This document shows, piece after piece, positions 1 to 8,893 of a stretch of 64,000 nt of DNA. Positions within the stretch are counted from its first letter, which is position 1. Each line of letters opens with the position of its first letter. Under the pieces are notes generated by a model. The model did no database searches and was not told the DNA's origin. It saw nothing but the letters and a program-made list of their open reading frames with translations. The stretch is taken from NCBI RefSeq assembly GCF_013868415.1, contig NZ_JACEMT010000033.1, positions 1 through 64,000 on the forward strand. The letters run 5' to 3'. This DNA comes from Marinobacterium marinum. Its GTDB lineage: Bacteria; Pseudomonadota; Gammaproteobacteria; Pseudomonadales; Balneatricaceae. Both the position numbers and the translations under genes were made by a program.

Positions 1-18
1 AGCACTTCGATGAAGAGG

Positions 19-95
19 TGGCGGAATGGACGGGACTCGAACCCGCGACCCCCTGCGTGACAGGCAGGTATTCTAACCAACTGAACTACCACTCC
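19..95 (-). tRNA. tRNA-Asp (GTC)
   Basis: Read on the minus strand, the sequence folds as a standard cloverleaf. The acceptor stem starts GGAGTGG and ends with a matching CCATTCC, followed by GCCA. The D-arm contains AGTTCAGTTGGTTAGA, the anticodon loop is CTGTCAC with GTC as anticodon, and the T-arm contains GGTTCGAGTCC. The length is 77 nt including an encoded CCA, so the identity is tRNA-Asp. Confidence 0.96.
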
Positions 96-312
96 ACGTA
101 TCAATCACATCTCAGCATTGCCGTTGGCATCTGCTCCGTGAATGAGGTGCGCATTTTAAGCTCTTTGCAGAAGTTGTCAATCACTTATTACAAAAAAATT
201 TCTTTTTATTTCAGCAGCGTACAAAGATTAACCAAGGCAGGACAACAACTTGCACCTGTACGCGGCTTAAGCCACAGTTCTATTCATGCCAACCGATTTG
301 CAGACAGACATC

Positions 313-873
313 ATGATGGATACTCCACAAGCGCTGGATCAGTTGATCCAGCGCTTCACAGACCTTTTTGAGCAGCGCTCTTACCCTTCCACACCCTACG
401 ACCCCGACTGGCCCAGCCTTTGCTATCACCATGAGGCCAAGCTCGGCGAGGAGGTTCCCTGGCAGCCGGTCTTCAGTCAAAGGCGCTCTGACATGTTTCA
501 GCGCCTGGGAAATGCCCTGGATGTCACCATCCACCCGGCTATTGCCGCCTATTATACCCGTTACTGGTCTGACCCCTTGCCCTGCCGAATGCAGGATGGA
601 CGCCTGATCAGTCTTTTGTTTGCCTGGAACGAACAGGATATGGAGCGCCTGCGCGCCAACCTGATCGGCCATGCCATGAGCAAACAGAAACAGAAACGGC
701 CGTTAACACTGTTTTTCGCAACACTGGAACCGGATACCGACTACATGATCAGCCTCGACAATCAGGATGGCAGCATCTGGCTGGAACGGCCCGGACGCAA
801 GCCGGAACAGCAACTGGCCCAGGATATGGCAGCCTTCCTGAAGACTCTGGAGCCCGTACGGTTTTCGTCTTAA
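313..873 (+). CDS. syd: Syd, SecY-interacting protein
   Basis: This is a soluble protein of about 186 aa that matches Syd along its length. Shared landmarks are the C-terminal block with NLIGH and LTLFFATLEPD, and the middle IHPAIAAYYTRYW, equivalent to IQPTIHTFYTTQF in E. coli Syd. Syd docks on the cytoplasmic face of SecY and is thought to help remove badly assembled translocons. Its gene often stands alone, as here. An upstream in-frame ATG at 286 would add nine residues; the start at 313/316 is preferred because it lines up with the known N-terminus. No clear ribosome binding site precedes either start. Confidence 0.88.
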   Translation: MMDTPQALDQLIQRFTDLFEQRSYPSTPYDPDWPSLCYHHEAKLGEEVPWQPVFSQRRSDMFQRLGNALDVTIHPAIAAYYTRYWSDPLPCRMQDGRLISLLFAWNEQDMERLRANLIGHAMSKQKQKRPLTLFFATLEPDTDYMISLDNQDGSIWLERPGRKPEQQLAQDMAAFLKTLEPVRFSS

Positions 874-892
874 CCGACATCACTCCAGCTCA

Positions 893-1402
893 TCACGCTA
901 CCTGTTGCATTTCCTGCTCCAATAGTGCGCACCAGGTAGCGATTCGCTCATCCGTCAAGTCGCGCTGGCAATCCTCATCCAGCGCCAGGCCCACAAAATG
1001 CCGCCGATCTGCCGTTAGCGCCTTGGATGCATCAAACTCATACCCATCAACCGGCCAGTACCCCATCGGGATTGCCCCCGCGTTCACGGCCTTATCATGC
1101 AACATGCCCATTGCATCCAAAAACCACTCTGCATATCCATACTGATCGCCCAAACCGACCAGGGCGACACGCTTGCCTGACAGATCCAAATGATCCAAGG
1201 CATCCCAAACGTCCAACCAGTCATCCTGAACTTCGCCATAGTCCCAAGTCGGGATCGCAAAAATCAGACGATCATACCCCAGCATCACATCCAGCCCCGT
1301 GCTCTGGACATCAAACACTTCGCCCTCACCCAACTGCTGCTGAATTTTCACGGCTATATCTTGCGTATTCCCTGTTGTAGAACCAAAAAAAATCGCCAAC
1401 AT
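893..1402 (-). CDS. fldB: Flavodoxin, FldB type
   Basis: This 169-aa long-chain flavodoxin has the N-terminal FMN-phosphate loop GSTTGNT (residues 7-13), IPTWDYGEVQDDW in the first isoalloxazine loop, and GLGDQYGYAEWFLDA in the second. The LHDKAVNAGA and GYWPVDGYEF blocks favour FldB over FldA or MioC. It would act as a low-potential electron carrier that replaces ferredoxin. It is divergent from fagA-fumC, and the shared 156-bp gap contains a Fur-box-like sequence. Iron-repressed expression is therefore likely, though this is inference. Confidence 0.9.
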   Translation of the reverse strand: MLAIFFGSTTGNTQDIAVKIQQQLGEGEVFDVQSTGLDVMLGYDRLIFAIPTWDYGEVQDDWLDVWDALDHLDLSGKRVALVGLGDQYGYAEWFLDAMGMLHDKAVNAGAIPMGYWPVDGYEFDASKALTADRRHFVGLALDEDCQRDLTDERIATWCALLEQEMQQVA

Positions 1403-1522
1403 CCGCCCATCCTCACAAAGTCATAATTACGCTCATCAGGTGTCATGCACCCACCACTGCAAAGTCATCCGAACAACCTTCATAACGAGACACTTGCTTT
1501 ACAGAGCATAATATTTAATGAT

Positions 1523-1541
1523 TGTGAGAATCAATATCATT
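1523..1541 (+). promoter_or_regulatory. Fur box between fldB and fagA-fumC
   Basis: The core TGAGAATCAATATCA (1525-1539) fits the 7-1-7 Fur consensus TGATAATNATTATCA, with only a few substitutions and good dyad symmetry. It lies 18 bp upstream of the fagA start codon and about 120 bp upstream of fldB. Repression of fagA-fumC is the simplest reading; control of fldB from the same site is possible. Confidence 0.7.
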
Positions 1542-1558
1542 AAGATTAGTGAGTATGA

Positions 1559-1897
1559 ATGTCTATCCATCATTCGCTGTACAGTCTTGAAAGCCGCGTG
1601 CGCAATGGAACCGCACCCGACTCTCCCGCTCACTTGCAGACCTACCTGGAAGTCAGTCAGGAAAGCGCCAGCAGCCTGCCTCTCACAGCACGGCGCTACC
1701 TATACATTCACGTTTTCAACGTTCTGACTGCTGCGGTGGCTGACCATCGTGTTGCACGCCAATGGCGTCAACTGTGCCTCGACCACGCCTGCTTTCCCCT
1801 TCACAGGCTACGTCCACTGTGTAAAACACCGCAGCAGCAACACGAACTGTTATTGATGAAATACCACCTGGCCCATATCGGTCCTCACATGAACTGA
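1559..1897 (+). CDS. fagA: FagA-like protein
   Basis: This 112-aa protein has no catalytic motif that I recognise. Size and position match FagA, the small Fur-associated protein encoded just upstream of fumC in pseudomonads. It contains YLEVSQESASSLPLTARRYLYIHVFNVLTAAV and a histidine/cysteine-rich C-terminal half (RQLCLDHACF, LRPLCKTPQQQHE). It starts 18 bp after a Fur box and is followed 24 bp later by fumC behind an AAGGAGA ribosome binding site, so the two are almost certainly cotranscribed. The molecular role of FagA is not established. Confidence 0.75.
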   Translation: MSIHHSLYSLESRVRNGTAPDSPAHLQTYLEVSQESASSLPLTARRYLYIHVFNVLTAAVADHRVARQWRQLCLDHACFPLHRLRPLCKTPQQQHELLLMKYHLAHIGPHMN

Positions 1898-1921
1898 CCA
1901 CCCTTCCATAAGGAGACAAGC

Positions 1922-3301
1922 ATGCCGAACACCCGTATTGAACAGGATAGTCTGGGTGAATTGGAAGTACCCGAAAATGCGCTTTACGGCGCTCAGACCC
2001 AGAGAGCAATCAACAACTTCCCGATCAGTGGGCAAGCCATGCCGGAAGCGTTCATTCGCTCACTGCTGTTGATCAAAAAAGCGGCCGCACAGGCCAATGC
2101 CAACCTGGGCTGCCTGACTCAATCTGTTGCCAATGCCATTAGTGACGCCTGCGACAGTCTGCTCGACAGCAATACGTTACAGCTGCATTTCCCCGTAGAC
2201 GTGTACCAAACAGGCTCGGGCACCAGCTCCAACATGAATGCCAACGAGGTGATTGCGACTCTGGCCAGCCGCGCTTTGGGTGATCATGTTAACCCCAACG
2301 ACCATGTCAATTTTGGCCAAAGCAGCAATGACGTAATTCCGACCGCCATTCACGTCAGCGCGGTGCTCCAGCTGGAAGAAGCGCTGTTTCCGGCACTTAA
2401 TCATTTGATCGAGGCCCTGGAAACCAAGGCCCTTGAGGTTGGCCATCACTGTAAAACCGGACGTACGCACTTGATGGATGCCATGCCCGTCACCCTGAAA
2501 CAAGTACTGGATGGCTGGCGTGACCAGCTTGAACAGGATCTGGAGCGCCTGCGTCACGCCAAAACTCAACTCGGCCAACTGCCGCTGGGCGGTACGGCGG
2601 TAGGCACAGGTATCAACACCCACCCGGACTTTGCCGACGCCTTTAGTCTGCAGTTGAACAGTCTGACCGGACAGGGTTTCACGCGCGCCAGTAATTTTTT
2701 CTCGCGCATTGGTGCCCAAGACAATGCCGTTGCGCTTTCCGGGCAACTACGTACTACCGCCGTCAGCATCATGAAAATTGCGAACGACCTGCGCTGGATG
2801 AACTCCGGCCCCTTGGCCGGCCTGGGCGAAATCACGCTGGAAGCTCTTCAGCCCGGCTCTTCTATCATGCCGGGCAAAGTCAACCCGGTCATCCCTGAAG
2901 CCGCTGCCATGGTGAGCGCGAAAGTTATCGGCAATGACACCACCATCACCCTGGGCGGCCAGTCCGGCAATTTTGAACTCAACGTAATGCTTCCGGTCAT
3001 CGCCGACAGCCTGCTCGACAGCATCAAATTGCTTGCCAATGTCAGCACCCTGCTGGCCGACAGAGCCATTGCAACCTTCACCATCAACGCCGAACAGCTG
3101 GAAAAACCTTTGGCTATTAACCCCATCCTGGTAACAGCGCTCAACCCCGTCATCGGTTATACCAAAGCCGCCGAAATTGCCAAAGCAGCCTACCGTGAAC
3201 AGCGCCCGATCATCGATGTTGCCAGCGAACATACAGACCTGCCACGAGAAGAACTCAAGGCGCTGCTGGACCCGGCGAAATTGACTCGAGGCGGTTTTTA
3301 A
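1922..3301 (+). CDS. fumC: Fumarate hydratase class II
   Basis: This 459-aa fumarase C/aspartase superfamily enzyme hydrates fumarate to L-malate without an Fe-S cluster. The family signature GSSIMPGKVNP is present near residue 316. TGSGTSSNMNANEV, the TGRTHLMDAMPVTL block (catalytic His) and NFGQSSNDVIPTA are also complete. It follows fagA and a Fur box, so it is probably the iron-independent fumarase induced when iron is scarce. Unlike the pseudomonad fagA-fumC-orfX-sodA operon, no sodA follows. Confidence 0.97.
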   Translation: MPNTRIEQDSLGELEVPENALYGAQTQRAINNFPISGQAMPEAFIRSLLLIKKAAAQANANLGCLTQSVANAISDACDSLLDSNTLQLHFPVDVYQTGSGTSSNMNANEVIATLASRALGDHVNPNDHVNFGQSSNDVIPTAIHVSAVLQLEEALFPALNHLIEALETKALEVGHHCKTGRTHLMDAMPVTLKQVLDGWRDQLEQDLERLRHAKTQLGQLPLGGTAVGTGINTHPDFADAFSLQLNSLTGQGFTRASNFFSRIGAQDNAVALSGQLRTTAVSIMKIANDLRWMNSGPLAGLGEITLEALQPGSSIMPGKVNPVIPEAAAMVSAKVIGNDTTITLGGQSGNFELNVMLPVIADSLLDSIKLLANVSTLLADRAIATFTINAEQLEKPLAINPILVTALNPVIGYTKAAEIAKAAYREQRPIIDVASEHTDLPREELKALLDPAKLTRGGF

Positions 3302-3390
3302 CATCTTGCTCGACAGGCTGCACACTCACTGCTGCCCGACCTGAACCATCGGCTCCGTCTGGTTGATTGGCATCACCGACTCAGCGCCCT

Positions 3391-3412
3391 CACCCGAAGC
3401 ACACTTCGGGTG
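3391..3412. terminator. Stem-loop after fumC
   Basis: CACCCGAAG and CTTCGGGTG form a perfect 9-bp stem around a CACA loop, 90 bp after the fumC stop. No T-run follows on either strand, so it may be a weak or Rho-assisted terminator, or an mRNA end-stabilising hairpin. The rest of the gap between fumC and the glycosylase gene shows nothing else. Confidence 0.45.
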
Positions 3413-3551
3413 AACCTCCCCCCACAGACACTCCAGAACGGCACGGATTGGCGCGACAGCGCTGTCCACAAACGACATTCAGCGCCTTATTTCATGGTGA
3501 TGACGCAACCGCCCGTCACGACACGTTCTGAATAGCACCGGCCAAGGCCGC

Positions 3552-4220
3552 TCAGCCGATACTGTGCGCCAGCAGGCGGCTGATCTGGCATAGCGACTGA
3601 CCGGATTGCTGTCGCCACGTATTGAAAGCCGACTGCACCTGCTTGAGATCTCGCTGCGCAGTCGGCGCTTTGTCGATGATAGCCTGCGCTTTCAGCGCAA
3701 CCACCACATCATCGGTCAGAATAAAGGTGTCCTTACCCAGCATGCGCAGAAAATAGGCACCCGAGTTGCCGCCCAACTGCCTGCCTCGCTTTTTCAGTAG
3801 CGTCCACAACCCGATAATATCGTCCTCAGGCCACTCCGCTATCATCTTCGCAACGCTGCCATATTCTTGTGCAAGCGCTATCATCAGCATGGCGTTGTCA
3901 CGGGTCGCCTTGATTTTGCCGAAATGGCGAATGATCCGGTCATTGTGCATCAGACTTTCCAGCATTTCGTCACTCATTTCCTGAACGGCAGCCGGATTGA
4001 AATAATAAAACGCCTTTTCAAATTCAGGCCACTTGGCATCAACCAGCGAATGCTTGAGCCCCGCTCTGAATACCCTGCGCGTCAACACCGAGAATATTTC
4101 ACTGTCAGAATAGCCCTGCAACGTTTCCCGCGCCGCTGCCGGCTTACCCTGCATAGCATCAAGACTCATGCCAGGGTGCAAGCTCAATGCCTGCTCGCAA
4201 AGACCTGACCAGTTCTTCAT
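3552..4220 (-). CDS. DNA-3-methyladenine glycosylase I family protein
   Basis: This is a COG2818 (Tag-like) helical glycosylase of 222 aa that would excise alkylated bases such as 3-methyladenine. The typical fold blocks are present: SDSEIFSVLTRRVFRAGLKHSLVDAKWPEFEKAF near residue 40, then LMHNDRIIRHFGKIKATRDNA. The second half is more diverged than E. coli Tag. The start at 4220 is chosen over an upstream ATG (4268) because GAGAGG lies about 10 bp upstream and the longer version adds an unlikely leader. It is convergent with fumC and divergent from alaA. Confidence 0.82.
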   Translation of the reverse strand: MKNWSGLCEQALSLHPGMSLDAMQGKPAAARETLQGYSDSEIFSVLTRRVFRAGLKHSLVDAKWPEFEKAFYYFNPAAVQEMSDEMLESLMHNDRIIRHFGKIKATRDNAMLMIALAQEYGSVAKMIAEWPEDDIIGLWTLLKKRGRQLGGNSGAYFLRMLGKDTFILTDDVVVALKAQAIIDKAPTAQRDLKQVQSAFNTWRQQSGQSLCQISRLLAHSIG

Positions 4221-4419
4221 GGGACGTTTACCTCTCTCAATATGATGCGTACCGACACATACGCACATTTCTCAGTTGCCGGTCGACAGTAGCGCTGCCA
4301 TTGTCACGGCTACTGCCGTACGCGTATCATTAGGCACCTAAATTTTGCTGTCCAGTCGATGCCACGCCCGGCCAGTCAAGTACGCCCGTCCGTCGCGCCT
4401 GGAGCTCAGGAACGAGAAG

Positions 4420-5634
4420 ATGTCTGTTATTCGCAAATCAAACAAGCTGATCAACGTCTGCTACGATATCCGTGGCCCCGTGTTGCAGGAAGCCAAGCGC
4501 CTCGAAGAAGAAGGCCACCGCATCCTGAAACTGAATATTGGCAACCCTGCTCCCTGGGGTTTCGATGCCCCGGAAGAAATTGTACAGGATGTCATCCTGA
4601 ATCTGCCCAGCGCACAGGGCTATTGCGATTCCAAGGGACTGTTTTCGGCACGCAAGGCCGTTATGCAAGAGTGCCAGCGCAATAATATTCGCAATGTCGG
4701 CATCGAAGACATTTATATCGGCAACGGTGTATCCGAACTGATCGTCATGGCCATGCAAGGCTTGCTTAACGACAACGACGAAATGCTGATCCCGGCTCCC
4801 GACTACCCACTATGGACCGCCGCCGTCAGTCTGGCGGGCGGCAACCCGGTTCACTACGTCTGCGATGAGCAGCAGGACTGGTTCCCGGACATCGACGATA
4901 TCCGCAGCAAAATCACGCCCAACACGCGCGGCATCGTGATCATCAACCCGAACAACCCCACCGGCGCACTCTACCCCGAGTCACTGCTGCTGGAAATTCT
5001 GGAAGTGGCACGCGAACACAAGCTGATCGTATTTGCTGACGAAATCTACGACAAGATTCTGTATGACGGCGCCGAACATACATCGCTAGCCTCACTGGCC
5101 GACGACGTACTCTGCATCACCTTCAACGGCCTGTCCAAGGCCTACCGTGCAGCCGGTTTCCGCTCTGGCTGGATGATCATCAGCGGGCCCAAACACAAGG
5201 CCCGCGATTTGATCGAAGGCTACGAAATGCTGTCCAACATGCGCCTGTGTTCAAACGTACCGTCACAGCACGCCATCCAGACCGCTTTGGGCGGTTATCA
5301 GAGCATCAACGAACTGATCATCCCCGGTGGCCGCCTGTATGATCAGCGTACCCTGGCCTGGGAGATGCTGAACGCTATTCCCGGCGTATCCTGCGTGAAG
5401 CCCAAGGGGGCCATGTACCTGTTCCCGAAACTGGACCCGGAACGCTACCCGATTCGCAATGATGAAAAATTCGCCCTCGACCTGCTGCAGCAGCAAAAGG
5501 TTCTGATTGTGCAGGGCAGTGGCTTCAACCATCCGGATACTCAGCATTTCCGTCTGGTTTTCCTGCCATCCAAAGAACTGCTGGCAGAGTCTATCGAACG
5601 TATCGCCACCTTCCTGCGCACCTACGAGCAGTAA
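4420..5634 (+). CDS. alaA: Alanine transaminase AlaA
   Basis: This class I/II PLP aminotransferase has 404 residues, the size of E. coli AlaA, and starts MSVIRKSNKLINVCYDIRGP, the AlaA-type N-terminus. It interconverts pyruvate/glutamate and alanine/2-oxoglutarate. The PLP lysine lies in FNGLSKAYRAAGFRSGW, the NPNNPTGA substrate loop is intact and DEIYDKILYDG follows. A start at 4345 would add a non-homologous leader; CAGGAACGAG just before 4420 supports the shorter form. It is monocistronic. Confidence 0.95.
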   Translation: MSVIRKSNKLINVCYDIRGPVLQEAKRLEEEGHRILKLNIGNPAPWGFDAPEEIVQDVILNLPSAQGYCDSKGLFSARKAVMQECQRNNIRNVGIEDIYIGNGVSELIVMAMQGLLNDNDEMLIPAPDYPLWTAAVSLAGGNPVHYVCDEQQDWFPDIDDIRSKITPNTRGIVIINPNNPTGALYPESLLLEILEVAREHKLIVFADEIYDKILYDGAEHTSLASLADDVLCITFNGLSKAYRAAGFRSGWMIISGPKHKARDLIEGYEMLSNMRLCSNVPSQHAIQTALGGYQSINELIIPGGRLYDQRTLAWEMLNAIPGVSCVKPKGAMYLFPKLDPERYPIRNDEKFALDLLQQQKVLIVQGSGFNHPDTQHFRLVFLPSKELLAESIERIATFLRTYEQ

Positions 5635-5738
5635 CCGCTGCAGCCAGCTGACAGCTGCCCGACACATGGCAGTTGTCAGCAAAACGTCACAGCACTGACA
5701 TATACTTCCGCCTGTCCTTCCCCTGACCGAGACTTATC

Positions 5739-6107
5739 ATGTTTATTAAGATCAAGAAAAATTGCGGCATCCAGATGGAACACAACGGCCTTGAAAAGCG
5801 CCGCCTGGTGCCTGTCACCTCCAACTTTCTGTTGAACCTTGACCAGGTTGCCGAAATTTCCTTCTATACCATCAAAGAGCGCAAAACCCGCTTCGATCTG
5901 GAAGGGCATGAGTTTGAGTTGCCGCTACAGACACGCGTAATTCACCTGCAGATGAGCTATCTTTACGCCACCTACAAGGAAACCATCAACGGCAACAAGG
6001 GACGCCTGGTTGAACGCCAGTATTACAAACTCTACTTTTCACCGGAAAATGTGGACACCTACGAAGAACTGCGCAACCTGATCGCACAGCAGGTCGGTAA
6101 TATCTGA
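5739..6107 (+). CDS. Conserved hypothetical protein, 122 aa
   Basis: I do not recognise a family. The protein has no signal peptide or membrane span and is rich in charged and beta-forming residues: NFLLNLDQVAEISFYTIKERKTRFD and RQYYKLYFSPENVDTYEELRNLIAQQ. The last 15 residues look helical. A small globular cytoplasmic protein is likely. It sits between alaA and a convergent methyltransferase gene with its own upstream gap, and codon use resembles the neighbours, so it is probably a real gene. Confidence 0.7.
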   Translation: MFIKIKKNCGIQMEHNGLEKRRLVPVTSNFLLNLDQVAEISFYTIKERKTRFDLEGHEFELPLQTRVIHLQMSYLYATYKETINGNKGRLVERQYYKLYFSPENVDTYEELRNLIAQQVGNI

Positions 6108-6185
6108 TCGAGCCCGATTCAAAGCAGCACAGACAGGGCCAGGCCGGGCTCTTGAGCAAAACCGCCCGCACTCGGCCCATCCGCC

Positions 6186-7100
6186 TCAAGCAAGACGCTC
6201 TTCTCGCTGATACACCGTCACCTTCAACCCTTGCTGCTCACCCGGCTCGGGAAAATCTTCACCTGCACCAAAGCCTTCAAGGCGTACAAAGCCCGGCAGA
6301 TTCTCGCCCATCAACCCTTCCAGAAAATCACGCGTTTCCTTTGGATCGTTATGGCACAAGACTACTCGACTCCCGGGACTGGTCAGTTCAGGCAGACGAC
6401 GCAGCACCTTGAGATAATCATTAACCGCCACAAAGCTGCCCGGCTGAAAGCTCGGCGGGTCTATAATCACCAAATCATACGGCCCGGGCTTGCGCACTCG
6501 GCTCCATGACTTGAGCACGTTAACCGCCAGATAGCGCACATCTGCCTCATCCTGATCATTCAACCGATGATTCTGACGGCCCTGTGACAACGAGCGAGAG
6601 CTCATATCCACATTAACGACCCGGCGTGCCCCTCCGGCTATCGCCGCCACCGAAAAAGCACAGGTATAGGCAAACAGGTTCAATACATTCAGACCCTCGG
6701 CATGCTCACGTACCCACTGCCGCCCTGGACGCATATCCAGAAACAGGCCCGAGTTCTGCACGGCCAGTGCATTGACCCGATAACGCAGTCCCGACTCGAC
6801 CACCTCATGTGCCTGAGCAACATCACCCCGCAGCACGGCCACTTCGGCATCGCCACCCTGACCACGGGGTTGCCAGACGATGCCCTCAACTTCAGGCTGC
6901 TGTCCCAGCCAGTCGACCAGTGCATCAACATCACCGGGTGTGGCGGGCTTATAGGCACGCACAATCGCCACCGGTGGCAACCAGTCAATGACCAGCCACT
7001 CGTATCCCGGCACCATTCCTCCGCGCCCATGAAACAGCCGTCGGCATTCTCCATTCGCGGCACTCAGCTGCTGTGCCATCCAGTCGATGATCGCCTGCAT
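6186..7100 (-). CDS. Class I SAM-dependent methyltransferase, RlmI-like
   Basis: This 304-aa protein belongs to the SAM methyltransferase group that includes RlmI/RlmK. The SAM-binding motif is in VLNLFAYTCAFSVAAIAGGA (about residue 135), the acidic residue that binds the SAM ribose is in VVNVDMSSRSL, and the catalytic-type DPPSF follows near residue 215. The upstream NSGLFLDMRPGR block is typical of the RlmI-like family. The N-terminal PUA domain of RlmI is absent. Substrate is unknown; 23S rRNA cytosine methylation is one possibility. Confidence 0.85.
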   Translation of the reverse strand: MQAIIDWMAQQLSAANGECRRLFHGRGGMVPGYEWLVIDWLPPVAIVRAYKPATPGDVDALVDWLGQQPEVEGIVWQPRGQGGDAEVAVLRGDVAQAHEVVESGLRYRVNALAVQNSGLFLDMRPGRQWVREHAEGLNVLNLFAYTCAFSVAAIAGGARRVVNVDMSSRSLSQGRQNHRLNDQDEADVRYLAVNVLKSWSRVRKPGPYDLVIIDPPSFQPGSFVAVNDYLKVLRRLPELTSPGSRVVLCHNDPKETRDFLEGLMGENLPGFVRLEGFGAGEDFPEPGEQQGLKVTVYQREERLA

Positions 7101-7224
7101 TTACATGTCCTTCACAAAAAGGGCGCAGTATACCTATAGGGATAAAATGCGGCCAAGTACGTTGAAACTTTACTCAAGTGCCCATATCTAACTAGCAAAT
7201 CCAACTTAAGGAACGATGTCCTCC

Positions 7225-8112
7225 ATGATGCGAATCATCCTTTTTCTGGCCACTAACCTGGCTGTCATACTGGTTGCCAGCGCAACGCTAAGTCTGCTGG
7301 GCGTTGATCACTACCTCAGCGGCTCGGGCCTTAATCTGACGTCGCTGCTGATATTCTGTGCCGTTTTCGGCTTTGCCGGCTCCATCGTGTCACTGCTGCT
7401 GTCCAAAACCATGGCCAAGATGTCAACCGGCACCCAGCTGATCGAGCAGCCCCGCAGCGAGGAAGAACGCTGGCTGATGGATACCGTAGCCGACTTATCC
7501 CAGAAAGCCGGTATCAAAATGCCGCAGGTGGGTATTTTCCCGGCCCAGCAGGCCAATGCCTTTGCGACCGGCTGGAATAAAAATGATGCGCTGGTTGCCG
7601 TCAGTGCGGGGCTGCTGCAGCGCTTCCGCCCTGAAGAAATCCGTGCGGTTCTGGCCCACGAAATCGGCCATGTAGCCAACGGTGACATGGTCACCCTGGC
7701 CCTGATTCAGGGTGTCGTCAACACCTTTGTCATGTTCTTTGCCCGTATCGTCGGCTACGCCGTGGACTCATTCCTGCGCCGCGACGATGACTCCGGCAGC
7801 GTGGGCATCGGCTTTTACATCACGACCTTTGTGTTCGAGATCATCTTCGGTGTGATTGCATCCATGATTGTGGCCTGGTTCTCCCGTCTTCGCGAATACC
7901 GCGCTGACGAAGCCGGTGCCAACCTGTCCAGCCCTCATGCCATGGCGGGCGCCCTGTCACGCCTGAAAGCGGAATCCGGCATCCCGGACCAGATGCCGGC
8001 GCAAATGACTGCGTTCGGTATCAGCAGCCATATGAAGCAGGGTTTCATGGCGCTGTTTGCCAGCCACCCGCCCCTGGATGACCGTATTGAAGCCTTGAAG
8101 CGACTCCGCTGA
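7225..8112 (+). CDS. htpX: Membrane zinc protease HtpX
   Basis: This M48 peptidase of 295 aa acts in inner-membrane protein quality control, cleaving misfolded membrane proteins alongside FtsH. There are two N-terminal membrane helices (residues 3-25 and 38-60), then HEIGH (145-149) as zinc ligands and EYRADEAGA carrying the third ligand. Another membrane pair lies near residues 160 and 200. The N-terminus [14 protein letters not shown] matches E. coli HtpX, favouring 7225; an ATG at 7216 is nearer to AAGGA and remains possible. Confidence 0.95.
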   Translation: MMRIILFLATNLAVILVASATLSLLGVDHYLSGSGLNLTSLLIFCAVFGFAGSIVSLLLSKTMAKMSTGTQLIEQPRSEEERWLMDTVADLSQKAGIKMPQVGIFPAQQANAFATGWNKNDALVAVSAGLLQRFRPEEIRAVLAHEIGHVANGDMVTLALIQGVVNTFVMFFARIVGYAVDSFLRRDDDSGSVGIGFYITTFVFEIIFGVIASMIVAWFSRLREYRADEAGANLSSPHAMAGALSRLKAESGIPDQMPAQMTAFGISSHMKQGFMALFASHPPLDDRIEALKRLR

Positions 8113-8127
8113 TTCAGGCATTCCAGG

Positions 8128-8153
8128 AAAAAGGCACCTCTGGTGCCTTTTTT
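8128..8153 (+). terminator. Rho-independent terminator of htpX
   Basis: An AAAGGCACC / GGTGCCTTT stem with a TCT loop is followed by TTTTTT, 15 bp after the htpX stop. An A-run on the other flank makes it potentially bidirectional, which would also serve the convergent PilZ gene. Confidence 0.9.
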
Positions 8154-8185
8154 CGGTTTCCGTGCCGTGCTTCAAGCCGCTTTCC

Positions 8186-8893
8186 TTACGTCTCCTCAAA
8201 CGCTCCCAGGCTATTGAGCTGCTGCTCATACACAAAGCCCGCCAGCACCAGCCGGGTTTCTTCCTCAAGATCCACAAATTCGACACCGTGCGTAAATGTG
8301 CTCAGCAGGCCGGTTTCACTCTGATGAAGATTACGCACGACGGCCGGCAGTAACAGCAGATGATCCATGCCCGCAACACTGACTCGCGCCGTTACGAACA
8401 AGCGCTCTCCGGACCCCGCCACGGGCCGAGCACTTTCCAGTTGCGCGCCCTGCAGACTGATATCCCGGCAAATGGCCGTCTGTGACTCGGCCGCCAGCAA
8501 CCCGCCCAGCTCATCCCGCTCAACACGTACACTCAGTACCACCGGCACTCGCGTATGTGCGCGCACACGCTGTATCTCGACATGCTCCGGATATTCCAAG
8601 TGCCAGTACGCGAAGGGGCGTATCTGCACCTGCAGCACACGGGTCTCGAAGGAACAAAGACTATTGCCTATCATCAGGCGCGCCATGAAACGCATCCCCT
8701 CATGCCCGCTTGTACCCGGTTGCCGCAGCAGGCTCACCAACACGCTTTGAGACTCCTTGTACCCCAGCAGTTGCGCCGTCAGGCGCTGACCGGGCGTACG
8801 GGGCTGCAACTGTATTCGCTCCCCGATAGCAGGCGCAGCCTCCGCCAACGTCCTGCCCACCTCATCTTTTTGCGGCACTGGTCTGTGCATCAT
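8186..8893 (-). CDS. PilZ-domain c-di-GMP binding protein, YcgR-like
   Basis: This 235-aa protein has an N-terminal YcgR-type beta domain (about residues 20-105) followed by a PilZ domain. The c-di-GMP binding residues are in RVRAHTRVPV, which supplies the RxxxR motif near residue 109, and in CRDISLQGAQL, which supplies DxSxxG near residue 143. Proteins of this layout act as flagellar brakes or other c-di-GMP effectors. Its start overlaps the pdxB stop by 4 bp, so translation is probably coupled to pdxB. A functional link between the two is not obvious. Confidence 0.85.
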   Translation of the reverse strand: MMHRPVPQKDEVGRTLAEAAPAIGERIQLQPRTPGQRLTAQLLGYKESQSVLVSLLRQPGTSGHEGMRFMARLMIGNSLCSFETRVLQVQIRPFAYWHLEYPEHVEIQRVRAHTRVPVVLSVRVERDELGGLLAAESQTAICRDISLQGAQLESARPVAGSGERLFVTARVSVAGMDHLLLLPAVVRNLHQSETGLLSTFTHGVEFVDLEEETRLVLAGFVYEQQLNSLGAFEET

